The notes below the pieces were generated by a model that saw only the letters and a program-made list of their open reading frames with translations, was not told the origin of the DNA and did no database searches. A stretch of 64,000 bases of DNA. Origin: Halobacteriovorax sp. JY17. GTDB taxonomy: Bacteria > Bdellovibrionota > Bacteriovoracia > Bacteriovoracales > Bacteriovoracaceae. Positions 19,672-29,237 of the stretch are shown here, in pieces. Location of the stretch: assembly GCF_002753895.1 (NCBI RefSeq), contig NZ_NJER01000003.1, positions 1 to 64,000 of the forward strand, given 5' to 3'. The stretch's first letter is position 1, and every line of letters begins with the position of its first letter. A program made the translations under genes and the position numbers.

Positions 19672-22250
19672 GCTTCTTCCTTTACTTCAAAATAATGAAA
19701 CGATGTAACTCTTTCTTTATAGGTTTTAAATCTCTTATTTTTTTCGATTATGCAAATGACTTCTGTTCTCTTACCGGGATGAGTTCTAACAATGAATTGA
19801 TTAGAATATGAAAAGGCAAGAAATAATCCCAACCCAGCTCCACCATCCTTATTTTGATGCTCCCTTTCTCTAAAGCTTCTTTCCAGATTGTTTATTATCA
19901 CTTCTCGATTAAGTCTTCCCGTAAAATCTATAACACAGATAGCGATATGGTTCGCCCCAACTGCCAAAGAATAATCAATGGATTCAGACTCACTTAGAAC
20001 AGGAGTCTCACTTCTCTCCATAGTTGATCTCTTATTAAAAAGCTCTCCTTCACCCGAGTGGTAAATGGCATTTGTTAACAATTCATTACTAATAATTTTC
20101 AGGTAATCAATAGGACTTTCAAAATATCCATCCACATCAAGAGTTCCTAGAAGGTTATTTATTTTTAAAAAGTCTTCCTTAGACTTTACTGTCGTATTAT
20201 GAAATCTATACTCATCTAAATATTCACCAAGAGATAAATTACTTTGGCAGTTATTCATGTTATGTAAAATTTCAGAAGCTAAATCCTGTGAATTTCTTCC
20301 AACTAAATGATTTAGTTTTGGATTATTTTTTAAAGTTAAAACATTCTCATTATCCGAGAGATTAGAGATATAAAAAGTATTTTCGAGGTTGACCGCTTTA
20401 TCGGTGACAAGAATGGGAGCATTTAATAAAATTTTCTTCTTCAATTCACTTTCCAACTCATCATCAGAGATGCTGAACTCAACTCCTCCGCTCCCACAGT
20501 TGACTGAAACACTAACAATCGTTATGTCGTCATCAATAGGGCATTCTTCGTAGAAATCAAATGCGTCCTGAACAACACTCTTTCTGAAGTTTGAATTATC
20601 TTCACTCATATGGCCATTTAAAGACTTTAAAAACCGTCTCTGTCCATACTCTTTTTCAGATTTATTCTTAGATTCTAAAATCCCATCTGTAAAAAATAAA
20701 ATTCTATCGACACTGCTTAAATCTAAATATTCGTCTTTATAATCACCTTTCTCTTTATGACCAAGACGAGGACCAATACTTCCAAGCAAAGGTTTAAAGT
20801 TATTCTTTTGACCTAGACTAATATCCTTCCCTACAAATAAGGGAGGGTTATGTGAAGCATTTGCATATATAACCTTACCTTTCTTTTTATCCAAGACACT
20901 GCAAAATGCCGTCATTAACATTTTCCCTTCTAGACACTGAATAGAAGTATTCATAAATTCTAAAACAGCAGCGGGAGACTTCAGAATATCTCGTCCATTT
21001 TGTTTTAAATTCTCAAGGCAACAATGTGCCGTTGCAGTTAAAAGGGCGGCAGGAACACCATGTCCAGTAGCATCAGTAATAAGAAGAACAAGCCTATCTT
21101 CATCTTCAACATAGCCCCACCAATCTCCTCCACACTCACTTGCTGGCTTATAGAATGATGATATAGAAAATTCTTTTAACGAAATCTCTTCCTCAGGAAA
21201 GTATGTTGATTGTACATATTTTGCAGTTTCGATTTCATTCTCAAGTCTAGCCTTCTCTTTCATCTCATCCATATAGCGAAGAATTTCCTCACTCATATAG
21301 TTTATAGAATCACCAAGGGCTCCAATTTCATCACGGGAATGGATATCAGCCTTCTTATTAAATTCTCCTTTTGAAATTGAAAGAGTCAAATCATAGAGTT
21401 TTTCAATTGGTGACGTGAGAGACCTTGAAAAAAGTAGAGCAATAAAACCAGAGAGAGAGAGAACTACAAGACCAAACACTTTTGATTTTCCAATAAGATA
21501 ATCGTTTACCTTATAGGCTTCACTTCTCAAGATTTCAGTTATAAATACAAGGCTATACTTTGTATTGAATTTAAAAGATAGAATTTTAGGACTACCTTTA
21601 TCAACAACGATAGTCGCCTCTTTAAGCTTACTCTCTAAGATTTCATCTAGATAACTCTCTCTAGAATTTCCCCAAAAAGGTGTTCCATCTAAATTTAAGA
21701 TATACGATTCATACTGCGAAAAAGAAGATGAAATCTCTTCTAACTTTGTCGTATTTAAATACATTAATAAAGTTAGACCACTTTCTTTATTCTTATACTT
21801 TAAGAATAAGAATGAAGTAGATTCATCATTTATAATCCTAAATCCTTCTCTATTTTCCTGGGAGTAACTTTTAATAATTTTCTTATACTCTTCTACTGAA
21901 AGGCCAATATCTTCTATTTTGCTAATATTATAGAAAGTATCCTCTTTCCCTTCTGACGAAATAAGCTCCAAGTGAAAAACATCTTCATAACCAGAAAGAA
22001 TATTTTTGATTTTATCTTTAGGCATATAGCTAAGGATATGTAGTTTTTCAAACGATGAATTAAGATAACTCTCCATTCTCTGATTGAAAGAGACATTTGC
22101 TTCACTACTATTTCCATAGATATAGGCAGACTTATCTTTTTCAAAGAGTCCAAGAGCAAAAATAGCATAGAGAGAAATAGAACTTACCAACAAGCCCGTC
22201 ATAATCACTATTAATTTCACCTTTAGAGGAAAAACTACCCTTCTACTCAA
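19668..22250 (-). CDS. Membrane SpoIIE/RsbU-type phosphatase fused to an anti-sigma-kinase-like ATPase
   Basis: An 860-residue inner-membrane signalling protein. It has a first membrane helix (about 13-35), a periplasmic sensor of about 220 residues, a second helix (about 258-275), a HAMP domain (LTSPIEKLYDLTLSISKGEF), and a PP2C/SpoIIE phosphatase with the metal-binding CGGDWWGYV and ITDATGHGVPAALLTA motifs. The C-terminal region (about 700-850) looks like the GHKL ATPase of RsbW-type anti-sigma kinases, with NELLTNAIYHSGE (N box) and GGAGLGLFLAFSYSN (G2). Both opposed activities on a STAS substrate are thus in one chain. It starts with TTG after TGAGG, is first in the operon, and is divergent from the FecR gene. 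Confidence 0.88.
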   Translation of the reverse strand: MSRRVVFPLKVKLIVIMTGLLVSSISLYAIFALGLFEKDKSAYIYGNSSEANVSFNQRMESYLNSSFEKLHILSYMPKDKIKNILSGYEDVFHLELISSEGKEDTFYNISKIEDIGLSVEEYKKIIKSYSQENREGFRIINDESTSFLFLKYKNKESGLTLLMYLNTTKLEEISSSFSQYESYILNLDGTPFWGNSRESYLDEILESKLKEATIVVDKGSPKILSFKFNTKYSLVFITEILRSEAYKVNDYLIGKSKVFGLVVLSLSGFIALLFSRSLTSPIEKLYDLTLSISKGEFNKKADIHSRDEIGALGDSINYMSEEILRYMDEMKEKARLENEIETAKYVQSTYFPEEEISLKEFSISSFYKPASECGGDWWGYVEDEDRLVLLITDATGHGVPAALLTATAHCCLENLKQNGRDILKSPAAVLEFMNTSIQCLEGKMLMTAFCSVLDKKKGKVIYANASHNPPLFVGKDISLGQKNNFKPLLGSIGPRLGHKEKGDYKDEYLDLSSVDRILFFTDGILESKNKSEKEYGQRRFLKSLNGHMSEDNSNFRKSVVQDAFDFYEECPIDDDITIVSVSVNCGSGGVEFSISDDELESELKKKILLNAPILVTDKAVNLENTFYISNLSDNENVLTLKNNPKLNHLVGRNSQDLASEILHNMNNCQSNLSLGEYLDEYRFHNTTVKSKEDFLKINNLLGTLDVDGYFESPIDYLKIISNELLTNAIYHSGEGELFNKRSTMERSETPVLSESESIDYSLAVGANHIAICVIDFTGRLNREVIINNLERSFREREHQNKDGGAGLGLFLAFSYSNQFIVRTHPGKRTEVICIIEKNKRFKTYKERVTSFHYFEVKEEA

Positions 22251-22338
22251 ATTTGCCTCACTACATTATCATTACATATATGATTATCTCTCTAAGTAGT
22301 GAAAAATTAAAGACGGGCAAAAGCTCCATTAGAATGAA

Positions 22339-25326
22339 ATGAATTATAAGAAACTTGATTACTTTCTTCTACCTTTCACCTTTCTGTGCTTTCTTGTAAG
22401 TACATACTTTCTAGTTGCCGATCAAATTATTTCAAACCTTACTCAAATAAATTCGATTGGAATTATTACTTCAAAAACAAATACTGTAAAAACTAAGAGA
22501 GGAGATAGCCTCTTTTGGAGTAATGCACACAATGGTGGAAAGCTTGATCAAAGTGATAAGATTTATACTCATGAAAACTCAGAAGCTAAAATTGAAATTG
22601 AAAATGGCCCTAAGCTCAATATTTCAGAGAATACACTATTATCCTTATCTCAATTTTTAAAAAATAAAGAAATCACTGTATCAAAAGGCTTTATTGTTGC
22701 TGAGCTAAGTAATGAGAGAGAAGAATTCAAAGTAAAACTTGGTGAGAAAATTGTAACTTTAAATAGTAAGAGCGCGAAGGTACGAATCTCAACATCTAAG
22801 AATAACTCTTCCGTTTCCATTCTTGATGGACAAGTGGAAATAAAAGAAGACAAAAACATAACTAAAGCTAAAAAGGGTCAAGTCATAACAAAAGTAGAAA
22901 ATGAAGAAATACAGGTTAGTGACATTACTGCAAATCTAATATCCCCTACAATTAACGAAGATGTCTTTCTAAAGGAGAATAGCCCTAGTGTTAACTTCAA
23001 GTGGACAGGTGAAGAATCTGGTGTTTTACAGATCTCCAAAGATTACTCATTCAGAAAAGTTTTAATTTCAAAGAAAACTGTAAACTTTCAAGATAGAATT
23101 GTACTAAATCCAGGAAGGTATTTTTGGAGAATAAAAGTTAAAGAAAAGAAAAGTATAGTTCAATCATTTACCGCTATTCCAGAAAGATCGACTACTCTTA
23201 CCTCTCCTAGTGCTAATACTATATTTCCTTACCGAGAAAGAAGTCCTCAAATACTTTTCAATTGGAAAGATTCATTCTTTACGAGTTTTGAAGTTTCCAT
23301 TAATGATAATGTTCAAATTGTAAGAAATAGAGACTACTTAACAACCAACACTCTCCCTGAAGGAATATATAAATGGAAAGTCAGACCTCTGAATTCTGAC
23401 AAGTCACTTTGGTCAAAAGAGGCCATATTTACAATAAAGAGTCCTCCTCTACCAGAGTCACCAATCCTAATTGCGCCACTTAATAACCACGAAGTTATCC
23501 TCTTTCCGAATTCGAGGGCGGTTTTCAGATGGAGTGCTTCCAATCAAAAGAAATACCTCTTTCAGATATCTACAGACTCAAGTTTTGATAACATCGTATT
23601 TCAAGAAGAGACGATAACAAATAAATTAGAGATGAATATTAAGAAGTCTGGAAAATTCTACTGGCGAGTAAAGTCAATTGATAACTTACAAAGAGAAACA
23701 AATTTCTCTATTCCAAATGCGGTCTCCATTAATCTTTACGAAACAAATATGATACCAGCTTCTGGTGCAAAACTAGTGATTAACAAACCAAGTAAGAAAG
23801 TTGAATTTAAATGGAAAGACTTAAGAACTAAAGAAAATAAAAAAGTTGCATATACTTTTGAATTATCAAGAGATGATTCCTTTTCGACTATTGAAAAATC
23901 AGAGCTTGTAAAAACCAATTACATCGAAACCAGTATCCCCAAAATAGGTACATATTATTGGAGAACAAAGGTTGTAATCGAAGGAAAACCTCCATACTAT
24001 GGTGCCCCACAGCGAGTTACCATTAGCCCTACACCTCCTCCTTCAAAGCCGAAGATTCAAGATAAGTTAGAAGTAGAATTAAAAATTAATTACATAATTG
24101 ATGGAATAAAGAGAATTTTTTCAAGCTTTATGAATTTTCTAATACCAACGGTATCTGCAGCAGAAGTAAATACTTCGGCACAAATAAAATGGGATAAGAT
24201 TGCAGATACCAAGAAGTACTTTCTAGAAATTTACTTAGACAACGATTTAAAAGAAAAGATTTTAGAAGTTGAGCTATCTGAAAATGAATATACTTTAAAG
24301 AACTTCAAAGAAGGTACTTACTACTGGAGAATTGCGACACTGGATTTTTGGAATAGAAGAAGTGAATTTTCAAATCTATCAATACTTAGCTTAAAGTTAC
24401 CTGAAGTAGTAAAGAAAATATCAAAAGTATCACTTAATTTCCCTAGAAAAAACTTTTCATTTGAGGGGAAAAAGAAATTTATTCAATTTAAATGGAAGAA
24501 GTCACCAGAGGCCATAAAGTATCAAATTTATCTTTCAAAGAAATCCGATTTTTCATCCACTTATTTAATGAGAACAATAACTAAGAATCAATACTCTATT
24601 TCAATTTCTGCGGGTAAGTACTTCTGGAAAGTCGTCGCATTTAATAAGTACGATAGAAGTATAGAGAGTGACTCGAACTACTTCACGATTGCTCCCATAA
24701 AAGAAAAAAGAAACACAACTCTCCATACTAAATCAATTCCTGAATATAAGAATAAATCATTTCTTTATTTCCAATACGATATTGCTCTGTCTGAAATATC
24801 ACAAACTTACTCTAATTATTCTATATCAGCAAAAGACCCCATCTTCACTTCACTTGAATTAGGAGCACATCACCTTCTAAGTAAAGCGGCCCTAAATTTT
24901 AAGGTAAGAAGATTTTCAGGAAAAGTTTTTAACGAGGAAAGTTACGGTGTCTTAGCTCTTGAAACAAGTTATGAATATTCTATAACAAAGAACTTAGCTA
25001 CAACTCTAGGCCTATCTTTAAATAACTTCAAGAGCTATAGCAGAGAAAATAGTATCATTAAATCTAAGAGTAACTCATCTCTATCAGTACCCATTTCTCT
25101 TAGTTACAACTCATTTTTTAAAGAGAATAGAAATAGATTAACTCTCTCCTATTCAATTGGTTCTTTTTCAAAAATACTCATTCAAAATACATTTGATTTT
25201 AATTTTAAAGAGAAAAATTTCTTTAGTATTGGTGCAGGATTTGAAAGTTACAGTGCAAGTCTTGATGAAAGTGACTTTAAAATATCAAATATATTGGGAT
25301 CTCTTAGATATAATATTTCCTATTAA
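22339..25326 (+). CDS. FecR-domain protein with Fn3-like repeats and barrel-like C-terminus
   Basis: A 995-residue envelope protein. After an N-terminal membrane segment (FLLPFTFLCFLVSTYFLVA), residues about 45-195 form a FecR domain (VKTKRGDSLFWSNAHNGGKL; VSILDGQVEIKED). Residues about 200-790 hold six or more Fn3-like units, each ending in a Y-x-W-R/K motif (YFWRIK, YKWKVR, FYWRVK, YYWRTK, YYWRIA, YFWKVV). A hydrophobic FLIPTVSAAE stretch interrupts them near 610. The last 190 residues are strand-rich and may form an outer-membrane barrel. FecR domains outside sigma-factor operons often bind carbohydrate or act in surface structures. The 3' end overlaps the convergent glycine-rich gene by 42 bp. 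Confidence 0.85.
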   Translation: MNYKKLDYFLLPFTFLCFLVSTYFLVADQIISNLTQINSIGIITSKTNTVKTKRGDSLFWSNAHNGGKLDQSDKIYTHENSEAKIEIENGPKLNISENTLLSLSQFLKNKEITVSKGFIVAELSNEREEFKVKLGEKIVTLNSKSAKVRISTSKNNSSVSILDGQVEIKEDKNITKAKKGQVITKVENEEIQVSDITANLISPTINEDVFLKENSPSVNFKWTGEESGVLQISKDYSFRKVLISKKTVNFQDRIVLNPGRYFWRIKVKEKKSIVQSFTAIPERSTTLTSPSANTIFPYRERSPQILFNWKDSFFTSFEVSINDNVQIVRNRDYLTTNTLPEGIYKWKVRPLNSDKSLWSKEAIFTIKSPPLPESPILIAPLNNHEVILFPNSRAVFRWSASNQKKYLFQISTDSSFDNIVFQEETITNKLEMNIKKSGKFYWRVKSIDNLQRETNFSIPNAVSINLYETNMIPASGAKLVINKPSKKVEFKWKDLRTKENKKVAYTFELSRDDSFSTIEKSELVKTNYIETSIPKIGTYYWRTKVVIEGKPPYYGAPQRVTISPTPPPSKPKIQDKLEVELKINYIIDGIKRIFSSFMNFLIPTVSAAEVNTSAQIKWDKIADTKKYFLEIYLDNDLKEKILEVELSENEYTLKNFKEGTYYWRIATLDFWNRRSEFSNLSILSLKLPEVVKKISKVSLNFPRKNFSFEGKKKFIQFKWKKSPEAIKYQIYLSKKSDFSSTYLMRTITKNQYSISISAGKYFWKVVAFNKYDRSIESDSNYFTIAPIKEKRNTTLHTKSIPEYKNKSFLYFQYDIALSEISQTYSNYSISAKDPIFTSLELGAHHLLSKAALNFKVRRFSGKVFNEESYGVLALETSYEYSITKNLATTLGLSLNNFKSYSRENSIIKSKSNSSLSVPISLSYNSFFKENRNRLTLSYSIGSFSKILIQNTFDFNFKEKNFFSIGAGFESYSASLDESDFKISNILGSLRYNISY

Positions 25327-26439
25327 GAAAAGCAGAACTATAGATAGAAAGCTAAAGAGAATTCTCTCTTTCTCTGTTAGACCAACTGACCCACAGGCAA
25401 TAGAAGAATCATAACTCGCCTGTCCTATGGCAGAGCTTCCAGAAATAGTAATGGTATTAATAACAGCTGCAGGATTAGTTGTTCCTGTTCCAGTAATCAC
25501 ACCATCTAGATCATCGTAGCGAACTCTACCACTACCTCCACTTCCCCCATCATTATCACTAGCAAAAGTTCCATTTCCCCCACTTCCACCTAACGCGGAT
25601 ACTGGGCCATTAATTCTAATGTCACCTTCAGCTTGAAGAAAGATCGCTCCACCAGAACCGCCGCCGCCGCCGCCACTCACATTCCCAGACCCATCTCCAC
25701 CATTTCCACCATTAGCAGAAATTCCACCTGCTGCTTCAACAGTAATATCATTTTTTGCACTTATTCTAATGGCACCGCCTCCACCACCGCCGGCTCCACC
25801 GGAGTGCTCTACAGATCCAATGTTAAACACACCACTGCTTCCAGCACCTCCGCCGGCTCCTCCCACAAAGAGAGTTTCAAAGTTTGACTCTGGAGCATAA
25901 CTACTTACACCTGCAGCGCCACCTGCAACACTACCACCTAAATCATCCTTTCCATCAGCACCTACCGTTGGTAAAATAGCTGTGCCAAACCTTGCGCCAC
26001 CACCACCAGCTCCACCAGCATCTACAACACCACCAATATGACTAGTTATACTTCCACCTAGGCCTTCTCCATTATTTCCACCACTAAGACCATTATTTCC
26101 AGCAACTATTCCTGTGGGGCACAACCCTCCACTATAACCACCTGCTCCAGCAATTCCTCCAACAGATGCTGCAGTATTGGCTCCATTTCCACCATTTCCA
26201 CCATTAATTGAAATCGTTCCAGTGATAGTCACTGAGCTTAGAGATTTTATTGTTAAAACTTTAGAGCCCGTTACTGAGAGTGTAGAAATAATTGCAGAAG
26301 AGCAGTTATAGGTATCTTTGATATCAGTGTTGATGCCTGCATTTAGATTGCAAGCACCGTCACTGCCATTTCCAAAGTCAGCAGCAAAAGAAGTTGAACT
26401 CAGAAATAAAATAAAAATTAGGGACTTTATAATAGTCAT
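25285..26439 (-). CDS. Glycine-rich exported protein with C-terminal membrane anchor
   Basis: A 384-residue protein with a signal peptide (MTIIKSLIFILFLSSTSFAA). The mature part is dominated by GGNGG, GGAGGGG and GGGGGSGG clusters set between short strands such as ITGTISING and DIRINGPVSA, the pattern of a repetitive parallel beta or polyglycine structure. It ends with ERILFSFLSIVLLFLIGNIISKRSQYI, a hydrophobic helix followed by basic residues, reminiscent of C-terminal sorting tails of the PEP/IPTL-CTERM kind, though without their exact signal. It is probably displayed on the surface. Its stop lies inside the end of the convergent FecR gene. Confidence 0.8.
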   Translation of the reverse strand: MTIIKSLIFILFLSSTSFAADFGNGSDGACNLNAGINTDIKDTYNCSSAIISTLSVTGSKVLTIKSLSSVTITGTISINGGNGGNGANTAASVGGIAGAGGYSGGLCPTGIVAGNNGLSGGNNGEGLGGSITSHIGGVVDAGGAGGGGARFGTAILPTVGADGKDDLGGSVAGGAAGVSSYAPESNFETLFVGGAGGGAGSSGVFNIGSVEHSGGAGGGGGGAIRISAKNDITVEAAGGISANGGNGGDGSGNVSGGGGGGSGGAIFLQAEGDIRINGPVSALGGSGGNGTFASDNDGGSGGSGRVRYDDLDGVITGTGTTNPAAVINTITISGSSAIGQASYDSSIACGSVGLTEKERILFSFLSIVLLFLIGNIISKRSQYI

Positions 26440-26483
26440 ATCTCTATTATAAAGAACCCTACAATTATGACAAGAATATAAGC

Positions 26484-28169
26484 TTATTGAATTTTTTCTA
26501 TTTTCATTTGTGTATAAATCTCATCGTCCCCAAATGTTGCAGCGATACCAAATCCTACAATTGTCCTAGAGGTTGTGCATCTATGTAAAACTTGAAAAGC
26601 ACTTGCTTCTGTTACAGTGACAATTCCCATGAAGTCAGAGTTTGAAACACTTCCATAAGTCGTATGTGACCTCTGAGTTGAACCGATGAGAACGTCTTCT
26701 CCCGTTGTCATATTTCTAAGTTTAGCTTTATGAATATTGTCAAAATACCCCGGAGCAACACCTTCAATATGATAGGTCCCTGGAGATAAGAACATCTCAT
26801 TTCCAGAAATAGATACAAATGAAGAATCTCCCTCGATTGTATTTAGATCTCTCTGTAAGTAACTTCCAGCTGTACAATCACCACCATGAGTCCCATTGGG
26901 CTTTATATCCTTTATGTATGCAATCTTTCTCTCTATCCCAGACTCAGGAATTAGTGATGCTGCAATTTTTCCATCAACGCCTACTTGAACAATTTTTCCT
27001 GCTGTTGCACCTACATCAACAGCAATCACACCCTCTCCATCAACTATACTTCCAACAATACCAACTCCAGCAGAAAGGTCAACGTTAGCGTCTTCACCTT
27101 TATCGCCTTTTTCACCTTTTTCACCTTGAATACCTTGTGCTCCATCAAGTCCGGCAACGCCAGCAACACCTTGTGGACCTTGTGGTCCAACTGCCCCTGT
27201 ATCACCCTTGTCACCTTTTAAACCTTGGCTACCTGCTACACCTTGTGGTCCCTGCGGTCCCTGTGGTCCCTGTGGTCCAACTTCCCCCTGTGGTCCTTGA
27301 ACGCCATCCACTCCAGCAGGTCCTTGTGGCCCAGTAGCGCCTACATCACCTTTGTCCCCTTTATCACCTTTTAGCCCTTGTGCTCCATTTACACCGGCAA
27401 TACCTTGAGGTCCCTGAGGACCAGTTGCGCCAGTATCACCTTTATCACCTTTATCACCTTTAAGTCCTTGAGCTCCGGTAGCACCCTGAGGTCCCATAGG
27501 TCCAACTGCTCCAGGAAGACCAGCTTCACCTTGTATACCAGGGGCTCCATCTGCCCCAGCAATACCTTGAATACCTTGTGGTCCTTGTTCACCTTGCTCA
27601 CCTTTTTCTCCCTCAATCCCACTAGGTAGATCAGAAGGCACCCAAAGGTTTCCGTCGAATTGAAGAACCTGTCCAACAACTGGATTGATACCTTCAAACT
27701 CTATTCCCTCTACAACCGTTTCAGCTTCCTCTACTAAGAAATTAGCTACGACCGAAAAGTTTCTAGAAGAAATTAAAGTTCTTCCTTCTAGTCTTAAACG
27801 AATTTCTTCGCTTACAGTTCTAACCTTGCTACTGTCATACCCATCATCACAATTTTCTAAATAGAGTTTATAATCCCCAGTTAGTAATTGAGCCAGAGGC
27901 AATTTTTTTGGAGTATAAGTACATACCGCGCTATTATCTAGCTCTACATAGACCTTATACTTCCCAAGAGTTCCTCTCGCATTCTTCATTCTTATGTACC
28001 TAGGAATTTGAACAAGGCCACTTATAGATAAAGAGTTCTCAGGAGTTTGATAACTAACAGACAAGGAAACTCTCTCCTTCCTGTTATGTTTCTTTGTAGA
28101 ACTTTTAGCTACAGCATTTGTGCCAGTAATTAGTGCTAAAAGTAGAATACTCATTTTGAAGTTTTTCAT
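26484..28169 (-). CDS. Exported collagen-like protein
   Basis: From the ATG at 28169 (AGGTGA six bases upstream) the protein is 561 residues with a signal peptide ([21 protein letters not shown]). An N-terminal domain of about 165 residues precedes 58 uninterrupted Gly-x-y triplets (about 27090-27611), rich in GPQ, GDK and GEK. After it comes a C-terminal beta-rich domain of about 200 residues (from about 390) with [18 protein letters not shown] and [12 protein letters not shown], which resembles the trimerising C1q/TNF-like heads of bacterial collagens. Lys and Asp residues can form interchain salt bridges, which replace hydroxyproline in bacteria. It is likely a trimeric surface fibre. A TTG at 28187 is a less likely start. 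Confidence 0.92.
   Translation of the reverse strand: MKNFKMSILLLALITGTNAVAKSSTKKHNRKERVSLSVSYQTPENSLSISGLVQIPRYIRMKNARGTLGKYKVYVELDNSAVCTYTPKKLPLAQLLTGDYKLYLENCDDGYDSSKVRTVSEEIRLRLEGRTLISSRNFSVVANFLVEEAETVVEGIEFEGINPVVGQVLQFDGNLWVPSDLPSGIEGEKGEQGEQGPQGIQGIAGADGAPGIQGEAGLPGAVGPMGPQGATGAQGLKGDKGDKGDTGATGPQGPQGIAGVNGAQGLKGDKGDKGDVGATGPQGPAGVDGVQGPQGEVGPQGPQGPQGPQGVAGSQGLKGDKGDTGAVGPQGPQGVAGVAGLDGAQGIQGEKGEKGDKGEDANVDLSAGVGIVGSIVDGEGVIAVDVGATAGKIVQVGVDGKIAASLIPESGIERKIAYIKDIKPNGTHGGDCTAGSYLQRDLNTIEGDSSFVSISGNEMFLSPGTYHIEGVAPGYFDNIHKAKLRNMTTGEDVLIGSTQRSHTTYGSVSNSDFMGIVTVTEASAFQVLHRCTTSRTIVGFGIAATFGDDEIYTQMKIEKIQ
27090..27611 (-). repeat. Collagen Gly-x-y coding repeat with a 10-triplet superrepeat
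   Basis: 58 consecutive Gly-x-y codon triplets inside the collagen-like gene. A higher-order unit of about 30 residues is visible: [14 protein letters not shown] followed by [10 protein letters not shown] occurs twice, and a shorter copy begins [11 protein letters not shown]. The DNA is repetitive enough for slippage or recombination to change the triplet number without breaking the frame. Confidence 0.9.
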
Positions 28170-28302
28170 AAGTTCACCTACGTACAATTTGATAGCTGAC
28201 TTCTATTCTAAGGTAATTAACAAGATTTCTTATGAATTTATAAAAATCTTAAACTTATACAAGATAAGGCACTGATTTTATTAATATTAATTTTAAATAT
28301 CT

Positions 28303-28320
28303 CTTATTATTTATAATAAG
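28303..28320. promoter_or_regulatory. Perfect palindrome in a divergent promoter region
   Basis: CTTATTATTTATAATAAG is an 18-bp inverted repeat (8-bp arms, 2-base centre) in the 284-bp gap between the collagen-like gene (minus) and the Hpt-receiver gene (plus). The rest of the gap is AT-rich with no other clear element. It could be an operator acting on either gene; chance in AT-rich DNA is possible. No regulator in the window is linked to it. Confidence 0.35.
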
Positions 28321-28453
28321 GACTTAGCCCCTCCTACCTATAATTGTTGGCGAGATCTTAACTAATTCATTAATTTCTCCATCTAAACATTATCCTCAAA
28401 TTAATAAGCTATTATTGTCTAAGCTCTAAATAAAATTAACCGATAGGAAGGAC

Positions 28454-29236
28454 ATGGAAGAATTTGAAATTGAATTAAAGCAATCAACATTAAATGAACT
28501 CGAAGATACAATGAATGAGTTGATTGATTTGTTGCGCCCAGAGAATTTTAAGAGCCTTGATATTGACGCTATTTTTAGATCGGCCCACAGTCTTAAGGGT
28601 AATTCGAAAGCTGCAGACTTTCACACAATTGCCTCGGTAACACATTCAATGGAAGATTTACTAATCAAGAAGAAAAATGAAGAGCAAAAGGTTTCAGAAT
28701 CTTTCTTTGATCTACTGCTTACTTTTAGTGATCAAATACAAAGCTCTATAGAAGAGCTAAAAAAGGATATTACTCTTATGCCAGATTTTGATGATCTTGA
28801 AGAAAAAATTAATTCTTTTACAGAGGATAGTTCTTTTGAAAAATCAAGTCTTCGAAAGCTCTTACTCGTTGATGATGATATTGATATATATAATATTGTG
28901 AGTAAGTACCTTGGTGAAAACTTTGAAATTGATTACGTCTCCAACGCTGTTCAAGCAATTGAAGACTGTAAAATTCAAGATTATGATTTAATTATTTGTG
29001 ACTACAAAATGCCTGTAATGAATGGTCAAGAGTTTGCTCTCTACCTTCGTCAAGGCTCTTCGAGAAATAAACTAACACCTATGATTTTTCTTACTGCATT
29101 CTCTCCTAAACTATTCAGTCAAAAATCAATTTGGGAAAATGTTTTCTTTATGGATAAGCCTATCAAGAAAAAGAAGTTAAAATATTATGCGACGTGTGCT
29201 CTTCAACAAATTCATCAAGACCTGAGGGCTTCTTAA
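28454..29236 (+). CDS. Hpt domain-receiver fusion protein
   Basis: A 260-residue soluble phosphorelay protein. Residues 1-115 are a histidine-phosphotransfer domain with His45 in FRSAHSLKGNSKAADF. Residues 135-255 are a receiver with acidic LLLVDDDID, phospho-acceptor Asp183 in LIICDYKMP, Thr in IFLTAF and Lys in MDKPIKK. A protein with both stations can relay phosphate between kinases and regulators. It has no kinase or output domain and is transcribed alone, so its partners are elsewhere. A GGAAGG site precedes the ATG. It converges on the patatin gene with a 1-base gap. Confidence 0.9.
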   Translation: MEEFEIELKQSTLNELEDTMNELIDLLRPENFKSLDIDAIFRSAHSLKGNSKAADFHTIASVTHSMEDLLIKKKNEEQKVSESFFDLLLTFSDQIQSSIEELKKDITLMPDFDDLEEKINSFTEDSSFEKSSLRKLLLVDDDIDIYNIVSKYLGENFEIDYVSNAVQAIEDCKIQDYDLIICDYKMPVMNGQEFALYLRQGSSRNKLTPMIFLTAFSPKLFSQKSIWENVFFMDKPIKKKKLKYYATCALQQIHQDLRAS

Positions 29237-29237
29237 A

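Noticed and set aside
26819-27697. Several long open frames opposite to or out of frame with the collagen-like gene
   Set aside because: They are by-products of the periodic Gly-x-y codons, which keep other frames free of stops. Their peptides are repetitive Leu/Gln or Thr/Leu/Ser with no start signals.
28416-28454. A sigma-28-like TAAG-N15-ACCGATAG upstream of the Hpt-receiver gene
   Set aside because: A start from this box would fall on the ATG and leave no ribosome-binding site, although a good one (GGAAGG) exists. Likely coincidence.
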